8,872 nt of DNA. Origin: Caldifarciminota bacterium. Lineage in GTDB: Bacteria; Hydrothermota; Tepidihabitantia; Tepidihabitantales; Tepidihabitantaceae. The notes beneath the pieces are model-generated. The model worked only from the letters and a program-made list of their open reading frames with translations, was not told where the DNA came from and did no database searches. Location of the stretch: the NCBI GenBank assembly GCA_011049385.1, contig DSBX01000267.1, forward strand, positions 1-8,872. The letters run 5' to 3'. Within the stretch, counting starts at the first letter, position 1; each line of letters begins with the position of its first letter. Shown here in pieces: positions 1 through 6,766 of the stretch. The position numbers and the translations under genes were made by a program.

Positions 1-2
1 GC

Positions 3-1271
3 TTCCTGGTCCGGGTCGGCGAGAAAGCGGAGCAGTCGGTGCTGCTCAGGGCGCTCCGGTTCGGGACCTATGGCGCGACCGTGCTGGTCGCGATTGCCGC
101 AATTCTCATAACCCGGCTGATGTTGCCGGACAGTTTCAGCGTCTACTGGGCGGTGCTTGCCGGTCTGGTCTCGGGCGTGCTCATCGGGTACTTCACCGAG
201 ATGTACACGTCCGATTCTTACGGCCCGGTGCGGGGCATCGCCGCCGAGGCGAGGACCTCGCCGGCCACGCTGGTGATTGAGGGGCTTTCGGTCGGGATGC
301 GTTCGACGATGCCGATAGTGGTTGTGGTCGCAGCCGCGATTGCGGTCGCCTTCTTCCTTGGCGGGGGAGGGGACCCGGCGCTGGGTCTCTACTGTATCGG
401 CGTGGCCGCGGTCGGGATGCTTTCGACCCTCGGCATCACGCTTGCGACCGACGCCTATGGCCCGGTCGCGGATAATGCAGGCGGCAATGCCGAGATGACC
501 CACCAGGAGCCGGTCGTCCGGGAGCGGACCGACGCGCTCGACTCGCTGGGCAATACGACCGCGGCGACCGGCAAGGGTTTCGCCATCGGGTCCGCGGCTC
601 TGACCGCATTGGCGCTGATTGCGGCCTATGTCAGCCAGGTTGACGTGATCAGCGAGGCGCGGGGACTGGCTCAGGCGAGCATTGACCTCTCGGTGATGAA
701 CCCGCGCTTGATGATCGGGGTGCTGTTGGGTGCGATGCTGCCGATGGGTGTGAGTTCGATGATCATCAAGGCGGTGGGTCGGGCCGCCTCCAAGATCGCC
801 GATGAGGTGCGGCGGCAGTTCCGCGAGATTGCCGGGATAATGGAAGGCAAGACCAAGCCGGACTACGCGAGCGCGGTAAAGATCTGCACGCTTGCGGCCC
901 AGAAGGAGATGCTCGCCCCGACGCTTCTGGCAATCGTATCGCCGGTTGTGGTCGGGGTGCTGTTCGGGGTCGAGGGCGTGGTCGGACTGCTGGTCGGCGG
1001 GCTGACGTCCGGGTTCTGTATGGCGGTATTCATGGCGAATTCGGGCGGAGCCTGGGACAATGCCAAGAAGTACATCGAGAAGGGCAACCTCGGCGGCAAA
1101 GGTTCGAATGCGCACAAGGCGGCGGTCATAGGGGACACGGTCGGAGACCCGCTGAAGGACGCTTCCGGACCCTCGATGAACATCCTCCTGAAACTGATGG
1201 CGGTGGTCTCGATTGTGTTCCTGGAGATGATCATGCGGTTCAACCTCGGTCTCTGGACCGGCTGGTGGTAG
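3..1271 (+). CDS. hppA: Membrane-bound K+-dependent ion-translocating pyrophosphatase, C-terminal part
   Basis: Integral membrane enzyme that hydrolyses pyrophosphate and pumps H+ and/or Na+ across the cytoplasmic membrane. The reading frame is open to the left edge, so the true start lies outside; about 422 residues are visible of the usual 670-730. Counting the Met at position 39 as residue 1, family motifs are LGITLATDAYGPVADNAGG (131-149), GNTTAATGKGFAIGSAAL (171-188), EVRRQFREIAGIMEG (256-270), GGAWDNAKKYIE (336-347) and GDTVGDPLKDASGPSMNILLK (365-385). These carry the Asp, Asn and Lys residues that bind Mg-pyrophosphate. Many hydrophobic helices lie between them. In the GNTT motif, Ala175 and Gly178 occupy the positions that are Lys and Thr in K+-independent enzymes, so this is the K+-dependent subclass. 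The ion-selectivity glutamate is in the missing N-terminal half, so H+ versus Na+ cannot be decided. The gene ends at TAG and is followed by a strong terminator. Confidence 0.97.
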   Translation, partial: FLVRVGEKAEQSVLLRALRFGTYGATVLVAIAAILITRLMLPDSFSVYWAVLAGLVSGVLIGYFTEMYTSDSYGPVRGIAAEARTSPATLVIEGLSVGMRSTMPIVVVVAAAIAVAFFLGGGGDPALGLYCIGVAAVGMLSTLGITLATDAYGPVADNAGGNAEMTHQEPVVRERTDALDSLGNTTAATGKGFAIGSAALTALALIAAYVSQVDVISEARGLAQASIDLSVMNPRLMIGVLLGAMLPMGVSSMIIKAVGRAASKIADEVRRQFREIAGIMEGKTKPDYASAVKICTLAAQKEMLAPTLLAIVSPVVVGVLFGVEGVVGLLVGGLTSGFCMAVFMANSGGAWDNAKKYIEKGNLGGKGSNAHKAAVIGDTVGDPLKDASGPSMNILLKLMAVVSIVFLEMIMRFNLGLWTGWW

Positions 1272-1296
1272 AGAGCAGAGACTTCTCAGACTTGCT

Positions 1297-1334
1297 GGAT
1301 TCCGGGGTCCGTGTGACCCCGGAATCCTTTTCTT
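1297..1334 (+). terminator. Rho-independent terminator of hppA
   Basis: Perfect 13-bp inverted repeat: the arm GGATTCCGGGGTC at 1297-1309 pairs with 1315-1327 around the 5-nt loop CGTGT, followed at once by TTTTCTT (1328-1334). It begins 25 nt after the hppA stop codon. On the minus strand the same hairpin lies 10 nt past the stop of the converging ATPase gene, but no T-tract follows it in that direction. It is therefore a good terminator for hppA and only a possible weak one, or a 3'-end stabiliser, for the opposing operon. Confidence 0.93.
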
Positions 1335-1337
1335 CGG

Positions 1338-3035
1338 TCAGTCGGCCGGGGTGACCCGGAGGACTTCTTCGGCCGAGGTAAGGCCGGTTCTTGCCTTGTC
1401 CAGCGCGTCGGAGCGCAGGGTGCTCATCCCTTCGGTCAGGGCGCGGGACTTGATCTCCTCGGAGGAGCGGCCGGCCATGACCAGGTCTCGGATATCCGGG
1501 GACAGCGTCAGCAGTTCGTAGATGCCGACCCGGCCGCGATAGCCGGTGCTGCTGCAACTTGAACAGCCGGGACCGCGGACGAACTCCTCGCCCGGTTCCG
1601 CCCCCAGCCGCGTGCGGACCGACTCCGGCAGGGGCTCGGGCCGTCCGCATTTCTCGCAGTTGCGGCGAACGAGTCGCTGGGCAAGAATCGCCAGGACGCT
1701 CGAGCTGATGAGGAACGGTTCGACGCCCATGTCCGCGAGGCGGGTGAGCGCGCTGGCCGCATCGTTGGTGTGCAGGGTTGACAGTACCAGGTGTCCAGTC
1801 AGTGCGGCCTGGAAGGCGATCTCGGCGGTTTCGGAATCACGAATCTCGCCGACCATGATGATGTCCGGGTCCTGGCGCAGTATCGCGCGCAGGCCGGAGG
1901 CGAAGGTGACGCCGGCCCGGGGGTTGATCTGGCAGTGACGGACAAGCGGCAGGCGGTATTCGACCGGGTCCTCGAGCGTGATGATGTTGCGGTCCACGGT
2001 GTTGAGCGCGCCGAGAGCGGAGTAAAGCGTCGTGGTCTTGCCCGAGCCGGTCGGGCCGGTGACGAGGATGATGCCGTGGGGACGGGCAATGAGAGACTCG
2101 AAGCGGGCCGCGTCCGTCTCGGCCATGCCGAGGTCCCGGACCGCGACCGGACCCGCGGTCTTGTCGAGGAGCCGGATGACGACGTTCTCGCCGAAGACGG
2201 TGGGGAAGGTCGAGACTCGGGCGTCCACATCCCGGTCGCCGAGCCGGGTGTTGAACCGGCCGTCCTGGGGCCTGCGCTTCTCGGAGATGTCCAGGCCGCA
2301 GAGAATCTTGACCCGGGAGCTGACCGCAGGATGAAGCCTTGCCGGGTACTGCTCGTTTTCGCGCAGTACCCCGTCAACCCGGATGCGGACGTGCATCCGG
2401 TCTTCGTCCGGTTCGATATGGATGTCCGATGCCCGGACCGCGAGCGCTTTCTCGATGAGTTCGTTGACCAGCCGCACGACCGGCGCTTCGCTGGCCAGTT
2501 CCTCAAGATTCCGGGCGTCATCGAGGTCTTTGGTCAGAGCTTCGTCATCGGTGGCCTCGCGGACGGCGTGTTCGAGCCGCGCGGCCCGGTGTTCGCTGGT
2601 GGCGTCGCGCGCCGGGTACCAGGCATTGATGGCTTCCTGCAGGGCCTGGGGGTCGGCGAGTACCGGGCTGACCTCAACGTTGAGCGCCTGGCGCAGTTCG
2701 TCCAGTACGTTGATATCGGTCGGGTTGGTGAGCGCAACGGTGAGCGTACCCGCGACGTTGAACAACGGCAGGACCCGGAGCCGCCGGGCGAGGTCCGCGG
2801 GCACGAGTGCGAGCAGGCCGGGCTCGATGGTGTAGTTCGAGACGTCAATGAAGGGCACATTGAGTTCACCCGCGAGCAGGTCGTAGAACTCGTCGCGACG
2901 GACAAGCCCGCGTCGGACGAGGACGTCTTCGACCGCCTGCCCGGTTGTGCGGGCTTCGTTTGCGACTTCATCGGCCAGGGTGTCGTTCAGCCCGAGGCGG
3001 TCCCGGAGCAGTTTTTCGACCGCGACCGCCGTCAT
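1338..3035 (-). CDS. gspE/pilB: Type IV pilus assembly / type II secretion ATPase (GspE/PilB family)
   Basis: Cytoplasmic hexameric ATPase that powers pilus or pseudopilus polymerisation at the inner membrane. It has 565 residues, a normal length for PilB. An N-terminal GspE/MshE-type domain (about 1-145) is followed by a linker, the N2 domain with ASDIHIEP (202-209), and the catalytic domain. That domain shows Walker A GPTGSGKT (327-334), Asp box ITLEDPVEY (352-360), Walker B region with DPDIIMVGEIRD (389-400) and His box TGHLVLSTLHT (413-423). Four cysteines (460, 463, 491, 494) form the usual zinc site. All catalytic residues are intact. The ATG overlaps the upstream receiver's TGA as ATGA (3032-3035), with no clear Shine-Dalgarno, so translation is probably coupled. 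It is the last gene of the minus-strand operon. PilB and GspE cannot be told apart without pilin, PilC/GspF or secretin neighbours, and none is here. Confidence 0.95.
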   Translation of the reverse strand: MTAVAVEKLLRDRLGLNDTLADEVANEARTTGQAVEDVLVRRGLVRRDEFYDLLAGELNVPFIDVSNYTIEPGLLALVPADLARRLRVLPLFNVAGTLTVALTNPTDINVLDELRQALNVEVSPVLADPQALQEAINAWYPARDATSEHRAARLEHAVREATDDEALTKDLDDARNLEELASEAPVVRLVNELIEKALAVRASDIHIEPDEDRMHVRIRVDGVLRENEQYPARLHPAVSSRVKILCGLDISEKRRPQDGRFNTRLGDRDVDARVSTFPTVFGENVVIRLLDKTAGPVAVRDLGMAETDAARFESLIARPHGIILVTGPTGSGKTTTLYSALGALNTVDRNIITLEDPVEYRLPLVRHCQINPRAGVTFASGLRAILRQDPDIIMVGEIRDSETAEIAFQAALTGHLVLSTLHTNDAASALTRLADMGVEPFLISSSVLAILAQRLVRRNCEKCGRPEPLPESVRTRLGAEPGEEFVRGPGCSSCSSTGYRGRVGIYELLTLSPDIRDLVMAGRSSEEIKSRALTEGMSTLRSDALDKARTGLTSAEEVLRVTPAD

Positions 3036-3538
3036 GAGCGCGCTCGCGGGGTATCGGCGGCCGGTACCTTCTGGCCGAGAACGCCCGACGCTTCGCGTTC
3101 GTTCTCCAGGCTGTCTTCGGGGCGGCCGTCTTCACGTGCGGACAGCAGTTCCCGGACCTTGCCGATGAGCTCCGGGCCGGAGAAGGGCTTTGTCAGGTAA
3201 GCGTCCGCGCCGAGACTGATGCCGGTTTCGAAGTCCTTGTCCTGGGAGCGGGCGCTGAGGATGATGACCGGCATCTTGCTGAACTGGCGGTCGCGCTTGA
3301 GCATCGCACAGACGCTGAAGCCGTCAATGCCGGGGAGCATCAGGTCAAGAAGCACGAGGCCGGGTCGGAGCCGGCGCGCCTGCGTCAGGCCTTCGAGGCC
3401 GGTCGCGGCGGTCACGACCCGGAAGCCGGCCGCCTCGAGCCGGGCCTTGATGACGAAGCGAATGTCCTCCTCGTCATCCACGACGAGCACGAGCGGCCCG
3501 GGTTGGCCGAGAACGCCCGACGTTTCGCGTTCGTTCAT
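3032..3538 (-). CDS. Single-domain response regulator with repeated terminal peptide tags
   Basis: CheY-like receiver with no output domain, 168 residues. The acidic pocket is Asp21/Asp22, the phospho-acceptor Asp65 (LVLLDLMLP), the switch Ser95 (ILSA) and the conserved Lys117 (TKPF), so it should be phosphorylated normally. The receiver spans about 15-133. It is flanked by an N-terminal extension with NERETSGVLGQ (2-12) and a C-terminal tail with NEREASGVLGQ (146-156), encoded by a 33-nt direct repeat. I chose the ATG at 3538 because it forms an ATGA overlap with the preceding receiver gene; the frame stays open upstream, but longer versions would run deep into that gene. Only a weak GGGGAA lies upstream, so coupling is likely. 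The next gene, the pilus/secretion ATPase, also overlaps by ATGA. The probable phosphodonor is the kinase two genes upstream; the output is unknown, with the ATPase or its machine the obvious candidate. Confidence 0.92.
   Translation of the reverse strand: MNERETSGVLGQPGPLVLVVDDEEDIRFVIKARLEAAGFRVVTAATGLEGLTQARRLRPGLVLLDLMLPGIDGFSVCAMLKRDRQFSKMPVIILSARSQDKDFETGISLGADAYLTKPFSGPELIGKVRELLSAREDGRPEDSLENEREASGVLGQKVPAADTPRARS
3072..3104 (-). repeat. 33-nt in-frame direct repeat, copy near 3' end of receiver gene
   Basis: Matches 3504-3536 at 32 of 33 positions and encodes the peptide NEREASGVLGQ in the C-terminal tail of the receiver. The only difference turns the Thr codon of the other copy into an Ala codon. 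Within it, GAACGC and GCGTTC on the coding strand form a 6-bp inverted repeat with a 10-nt spacer. Confidence 0.9.
3504..3536 (-). repeat. 33-nt in-frame direct repeat, copy at 5' end of receiver gene
   Basis: Partner of 3072-3104, lying 432 nt (144 codons) away in the same frame. It encodes NERETSGVLGQ right after the initiator Met, before the receiver domain begins. The same GAACGC/GCGTTC inverted repeat is present. Confidence 0.9.
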
Positions 3539-3933
3539 CGTGGTTCCCCGCCCGGTCGAGCCAGCGCGTGTTCGACCGCGGCCAGCAGTTCGGTCGAGAT
3601 GAAGGGTTTGGAGATGTAGCCGTCCGCGCCCAGGGCAAGGCACTTGTCGCGCAGGTTCTCGGCCCGCGAGCTGGAGGCCGAGAAGAGTATGACCGGTACC
3701 CGGTCGAGGTTCGGGTCGTCCTTGACCGTCCGGCAGAACTCGTAGCCGTCAACCTTGGGCATGCGCAGGTCAAGAAGCACGAGGTCGGGCTGTTGGTGAC
3801 GAAGGATGTCCAGTGCTTCCCGGCCGTCGGCGGCGGTGACGGTGCGGTAGCCGGCCGCCTCGAGCCGGGTCGCGGTGACGACGAGGATATCGGCTTCGTC
3901 ATCGGCAATCAGAATCAGCGGCGCTTCAGGCAT
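3535..3933 (-). CDS. Single-domain response regulator (CheY-like receiver)
   Basis: Stand-alone receiver of 132 residues with no DNA-binding or enzymatic output domain. It shows Asp11/Asp12, phospho-acceptor Asp55 (LVLLDLRMP), switch Ser85 (ILFSAS) and Lys109 (SKPF), so it looks functional. The ATG at 3933 has a Shine-Dalgarno AGAGG (3940-3944) 6 nt upstream and overlaps the end of the histidine kinase gene by 8 nt; its own TGA overlaps the next receiver by ATGA. It is a clear paralogue of that next receiver, about half identical, sharing RLEAAG and LVLLDL and matching DNA blocks of about 20 nt (3849-3869 with 3424-3444). A tandem duplication is likely. It is probably phosphorylated by the kinase directly upstream. 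Confidence 0.94.
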   Translation of the reverse strand: MPEAPLILIADDEADILVVTATRLEAAGYRTVTAADGREALDILRHQQPDLVLLDLRMPKVDGYEFCRTVKDDPNLDRVPVILFSASSSRAENLRDKCLALGADGYISKPFISTELLAAVEHALARPGGEPR

Positions 3934-6250
3934 TCGGAGCCTCTTTCAGGGCGGCGAGCAGGTCGGCGACATCGGTGCCGGCGCTGAGCGGTACCAGCCG
4001 CAGGCCCGGGCGAGTCGAGTCGTCGCCGCCGATTCCTTCGCGGACGCGACGGCACGCGGCACAGGCGGCCTCTTCGTTGCCGGTGAGCAAGAGGGCAAGT
4101 GTTGGTGACAGGGGCACGGCCTGTGTCGCTACCGGTGAGACCGAGCCGGTGAGGTGGCAGCCGGGGACCGCTGTGACCGGCGTGTCCTGCGTCCGGCGCG
4201 GTTCCGCGGCAAGACGACAGGCATCGTCCAGTCGTGCCGAGAGCCCGGTGCCCGGGTCGGCCCGTATGAGCAGGAGCCAGCTCCGGCCCGGTGCGGGCGG
4301 GCGTTGCCCCAGGAGCCAGGCGAGCCGGGACGCCGGGCTGTCGAGGGGCAGGGCGAGGTGGAAGCTGCTGCCCGTTCCCTCGGTGCTTTCGAACCAGAGC
4401 CGGCCACCGTTCAGCTCGATGAGCCGGCGGGCGAGAGGTAGGCCGAGGCCGGTGCCGTGAGGTCGAGCCCTGCCTTCGCGGCCCTGGCTGAAGCGCTCGA
4501 ATATTTTCACCTGTTCCTCCGCCGGAATGCCGACGCCGGTATCGGTGACGCTGATGAGTGCCTCATCCTTCCGAAGCCGACAGGCGAGTGTCACACTGCC
4601 CCGGTCGGTGAACTTGACCGCGTTCCCGACCAGGTTGCAGATCGCGCGTCGGACCTGGCAGGGGTCGGCGAAGACCGGCACCGACTCTGCCGCCCGGTGA
4701 CAGGCGATGCCGATGCCCTTGTTGCGAGCCGCCGCGCTGAAGCCGGCCGCAACGTTCGCGGTGAGTTCGGCGAGGTCCAGGGGGGCGGGTCGGCATTCCA
4801 CTCGCCCGGCCTTGAGCCGCGAGGCATCGAGCAGGTTGTTGATGGTATCGCCGAGTCGCCGCGTGTTGCCGAGCGCGAGGCCGAGGAAGCGCGCCTGTCG
4901 CTCGGCGACCGCGCCGAGCGTGCCGTCGGCGACGAGGTTGATGCTCTCGCAGATGGCGGTCAGCGGGGTACGGAGTTCGTGGGAGACGGTCGAGAGGAAC
5001 TCGTCCTTGGCGGTGTTGGCCTGAACCAGTTCCCGGTTGCGCCGGGTGAGTTCGGCGGCGAGGCGGCCCTGGTGTTCCTGTTGCTCGCGCAGGCGGCGGT
5101 TGAGTTCTTCCAGCCGACGCGACTTCTCCTCGGATTCGGCCTGGGTGCGCTTGACCGCGGTGAAGTCGGCCAGGATGGTGATGAAGCTGACAACGGTGCC
5201 CGAGTCGTCACACAGCGGGGCGACGGTTGCCTCGATATCGCGGATGACGCCGTCCGCATGCCGGTGCCGGTGCAGGACCCGCACCGTCGCACCGGTGGCA
5301 AGCGAGTTCTTGATGGGACAGACTTCGCCGTGCGAATGGCAGGGGGTTGCGCGACCGTGGATGATATCGTGGCAACGCCGGCCGATGGCTTCGACCGGGG
5401 AGAGGTCGTAGCAGCGGGCAAAGGCCTGGTTGGCGCGGGTGACGACGTAGTCGCTGTTGATGATGGCGACCCCGGCCGGAAGGTTCTCGAAAAGCGTCTC
5501 GAAATGGCGTCTCAGCCGGTCGCTTTCGGCGTGGTGACGGTGTTCGGCGGTGACGTCGAGGACAATCGCCCGGGCGCCGCTTTCGTCGCCGTAGGAGCAG
5601 ACGCGCAGTCGGCGTCCATCGGGCCGCATCACGTCCGAAACGGCATGGCCCGTAAGCCGGAGCGCGGAAAGGTGCCGGGACCGTTCGGCCGGGTCGGGCA
5701 GGAGACGGCTGAACCGGTCGAGATGGTCGGCCAGCAGCCGGCCGAGCGCCGGGCCGGAGGTCGTCACGTGCCCGCTGGCCGGTTCGTAGGCAAGCCAGGG
5801 CAGGGTATCGTTCGGGCCTGCGGCCTCCATCTTGGCCGAGCGCCGGGCCAGCGCGCGGACGACCAGCACGTACAGCCTTTCGAACGGGCAGGGCTTCTCC
5901 ACGTAGCTGAATGCGCCGCGGCTCATGGCCTTGACCGCAGTCGCGACACTGCCGTGGCCGGTGAGGATGATGACCTCGGTGGTCGGCGACCGGGCCCGGA
6001 TCGTGGACAGCAGTTCCAGTCCGTTGGTGTCCGGCAGGGTCAGGTCGAGAACCGCGACTTCGACCGTGTGTCCGCGTACCGCTTCACGGGCGTGGATGGC
6101 GTCGCGGGCGGTGATGACCCGGTATCCCCGTGCTTCAAATCTGTCGGCCAGCGTTTCGATGAAGGCGGTATTGTCGTCCACGAGCAGGATGAGCGGGCCG
6201 GCCCGGGGATTGGTCCCGGTCCAGGTGCCGGCCGGCGCTTCCTTGAGCAT
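3926..6250 (-). CDS. Receiver-PAS-histidine kinase with degenerate C-terminal domain
   Basis: Sensor kinase of 774 residues with no evident membrane segment, so probably cytoplasmic. Domain order: NtrC-type receiver (about 18-138; Asp25/26, phospho-acceptor Asp69, Thr97, Lys119); a weak PAS-like region (about 150-237); a PAS domain (about 248-368) with a Cys/His cluster around 293-311; a coiled linker (368-415); HisKA with SHELRTP (His424); HATPase with N-box NLVGNAVKF (539-547), G1 DTGVGI (570-575), F-box IFERF and G2 GTGLGL (599-604). Kinase motifs are complete. Residues 655-774 are unassigned; their pattern recalls a GGDEF domain without its catalytic motif. The receiver in front suggests input from another kinase. 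The ATG lies 3 nt after the SLBB gene's stop with no obvious Shine-Dalgarno, implying coupling, and the next receiver overlaps it by 8 nt. Stand-alone receivers just downstream are its natural phosphate targets. The sensed signal is unknown. Confidence 0.94.
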   Translation of the reverse strand: MLKEAPAGTWTGTNPRAGPLILLVDDNTAFIETLADRFEARGYRVITARDAIHAREAVRGHTVEVAVLDLTLPDTNGLELLSTIRARSPTTEVIILTGHGSVATAVKAMSRGAFSYVEKPCPFERLYVLVVRALARRSAKMEAAGPNDTLPWLAYEPASGHVTTSGPALGRLLADHLDRFSRLLPDPAERSRHLSALRLTGHAVSDVMRPDGRRLRVCSYGDESGARAIVLDVTAEHRHHAESDRLRRHFETLFENLPAGVAIINSDYVVTRANQAFARCYDLSPVEAIGRRCHDIIHGRATPCHSHGEVCPIKNSLATGATVRVLHRHRHADGVIRDIEATVAPLCDDSGTVVSFITILADFTAVKRTQAESEEKSRRLEELNRRLREQQEHQGRLAAELTRRNRELVQANTAKDEFLSTVSHELRTPLTAICESINLVADGTLGAVAERQARFLGLALGNTRRLGDTINNLLDASRLKAGRVECRPAPLDLAELTANVAAGFSAAARNKGIGIACHRAAESVPVFADPCQVRRAICNLVGNAVKFTDRGSVTLACRLRKDEALISVTDTGVGIPAEEQVKIFERFSQGREGRARPHGTGLGLPLARRLIELNGGRLWFESTEGTGSSFHLALPLDSPASRLAWLLGQRPPAPGRSWLLLIRADPGTGLSARLDDACRLAAEPRRTQDTPVTAVPGCHLTGSVSPVATQAVPLSPTLALLLTGNEEAACAACRRVREGIGGDDSTRPGLRLVPLSAGTDVADLLAALKEAPNA

Positions 6251-6253
6251 CGT

Positions 6254-6703
6254 TCAGCGGGCCAGCAGGGTAATCGTTACCGCGAGGTTGGCGAGCGTGA
6301 CAAGGGTCGTGACCAGCGGCAGGCTGCGTTGAACCTTGCGCCAGAAATGCTCGGGCACGATGAGAACGTCGCCCGAAACTAAGAAGAGCGGTTCGGCATC
6401 GGCGAACCGACCGATATCGAGGCGATGCCGACTGCCGTCTACCTCACGGATGAGCAGGACCCGGCCGAGGTCGGCATCGGCCGACGGGCCGCCTGCCGCT
6501 GACATCAGCTCCAGCACGTCGGGCGCACCGGCCAGCCGGTACTGCCCGGGTCTCGTCACCGCGCCCCAGACCGAGGCGCGGACCGTTCCGGGTGCGGGCT
6601 CCCGGCCTGCGACCGAAGCCGCGGCCCGGCTACCGCTGGAATGGGCGGCGACGAGGGCGACTGCGGCGAACAGGACGGCAAGGACGGTCTTCACATTCCG
6701 CAT
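6254..6703 (-). CDS. Exported SLBB-domain protein with C-terminal membrane helix
   Basis: Small envelope protein, 149 residues from the ATG at 6703. That start is preferred because GGAGGA (6708-6713) precedes it by 4 nt and the product then begins with a typical signal peptide (MRNVK, a long Ala/Val/Leu core, and cleavage probably near Ala28-Ala32). Starts further upstream, to 6739, only add a charged leader. Residues about 40-118 form an SLBB (soluble-ligand-binding beta-grasp) domain: VWGAVTRPGQYRL, then ELMSAAGG, then a strand pair ending SGDVLIVPE. SLBB domains occur in Wza-type polysaccharide export proteins and in ComEA-like proteins. The N-terminal export domain of Wza-type proteins is missing, as is any helix-hairpin-helix. 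The last 23 or so residues form a hydrophobic helix. It stands 3 nt upstream of the sensor kinase gene. A role in polysaccharide export or in reading an envelope signal for the kinase is inference. Confidence 0.85.
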   Translation of the reverse strand: MRNVKTVLAVLFAAVALVAAHSSGSRAAASVAGREPAPGTVRASVWGAVTRPGQYRLAGAPDVLELMSAAGGPSADADLGRVLLIREVDGSRHRLDIGRFADAEPLFLVSGDVLIVPEHFWRKVQRSLPLVTTLVTLANLAVTITLLAR

Positions 6704-6707
6704 TGCT

Positions 6708-6713
6708 TCCTCC
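6708..6713 (-). promoter_or_regulatory. Strong Shine-Dalgarno fixing the SLBB gene start
   Basis: GGAGGA on the minus strand, 4 nt before the ATG at 6703. It decides between this ATG and upstream in-frame candidates; the next ATG (6713-6715) overlaps the Shine-Dalgarno itself. Confidence 0.75.
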
Positions 6714-6718
6714 ATCAG

Positions 6719-6742
6719 GGGATGCCGGGCGACCCGCATCCC
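6719..6742 (-). promoter_or_regulatory. Hairpin just upstream of the SLBB ribosome binding site
   Basis: In the minus-strand RNA, GGGATGC and GCATCCC pair (7 bp), with a further GGG/CCC stem closing a TCG loop and a one-base bulge. The hairpin lies in the 63-nt gap between the GNAT and SLBB genes, 5 nt before the Shine-Dalgarno. It has no T-tract, so it is not a classical terminator. It may modulate translation, protect a processed 5' end, or cause partial polarity. Confidence 0.5.
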
Positions 6743-6766
6743 GTTTCCCGGGCGCTCATCGCGCCA

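Noticed and set aside
1791..3200. 469-codon plus-strand open frame antisense to the pilus/secretion ATPase
   Set aside because: It is a shadow of the highly conserved ATPase, crosses into the receiver gene, and has no family motifs or ribosome site.
3536..3643. Longer version of the second receiver starting at 3643
   Set aside because: The extra 35 residues are Arg/Gly/Thr-rich out-of-frame translation of the upstream receiver; the ATGA overlap at 3535-3538 marks the natural start.
3926..6250. LKEAP occurs at both the N- and C-terminus of the kinase
   Set aside because: Five residues encoded by different codons; probably coincidence and not comparable to the 33-nt repeat in the receiver gene.
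4457..6382. 641-codon open frame on the plus strand antisense to the histidine kinase
   Set aside because: The opposite strand encodes a complete kinase with intact motifs. Long antisense frames are expected in GC-rich genes; the translation has no recognisable domain and runs into the SLBB gene.
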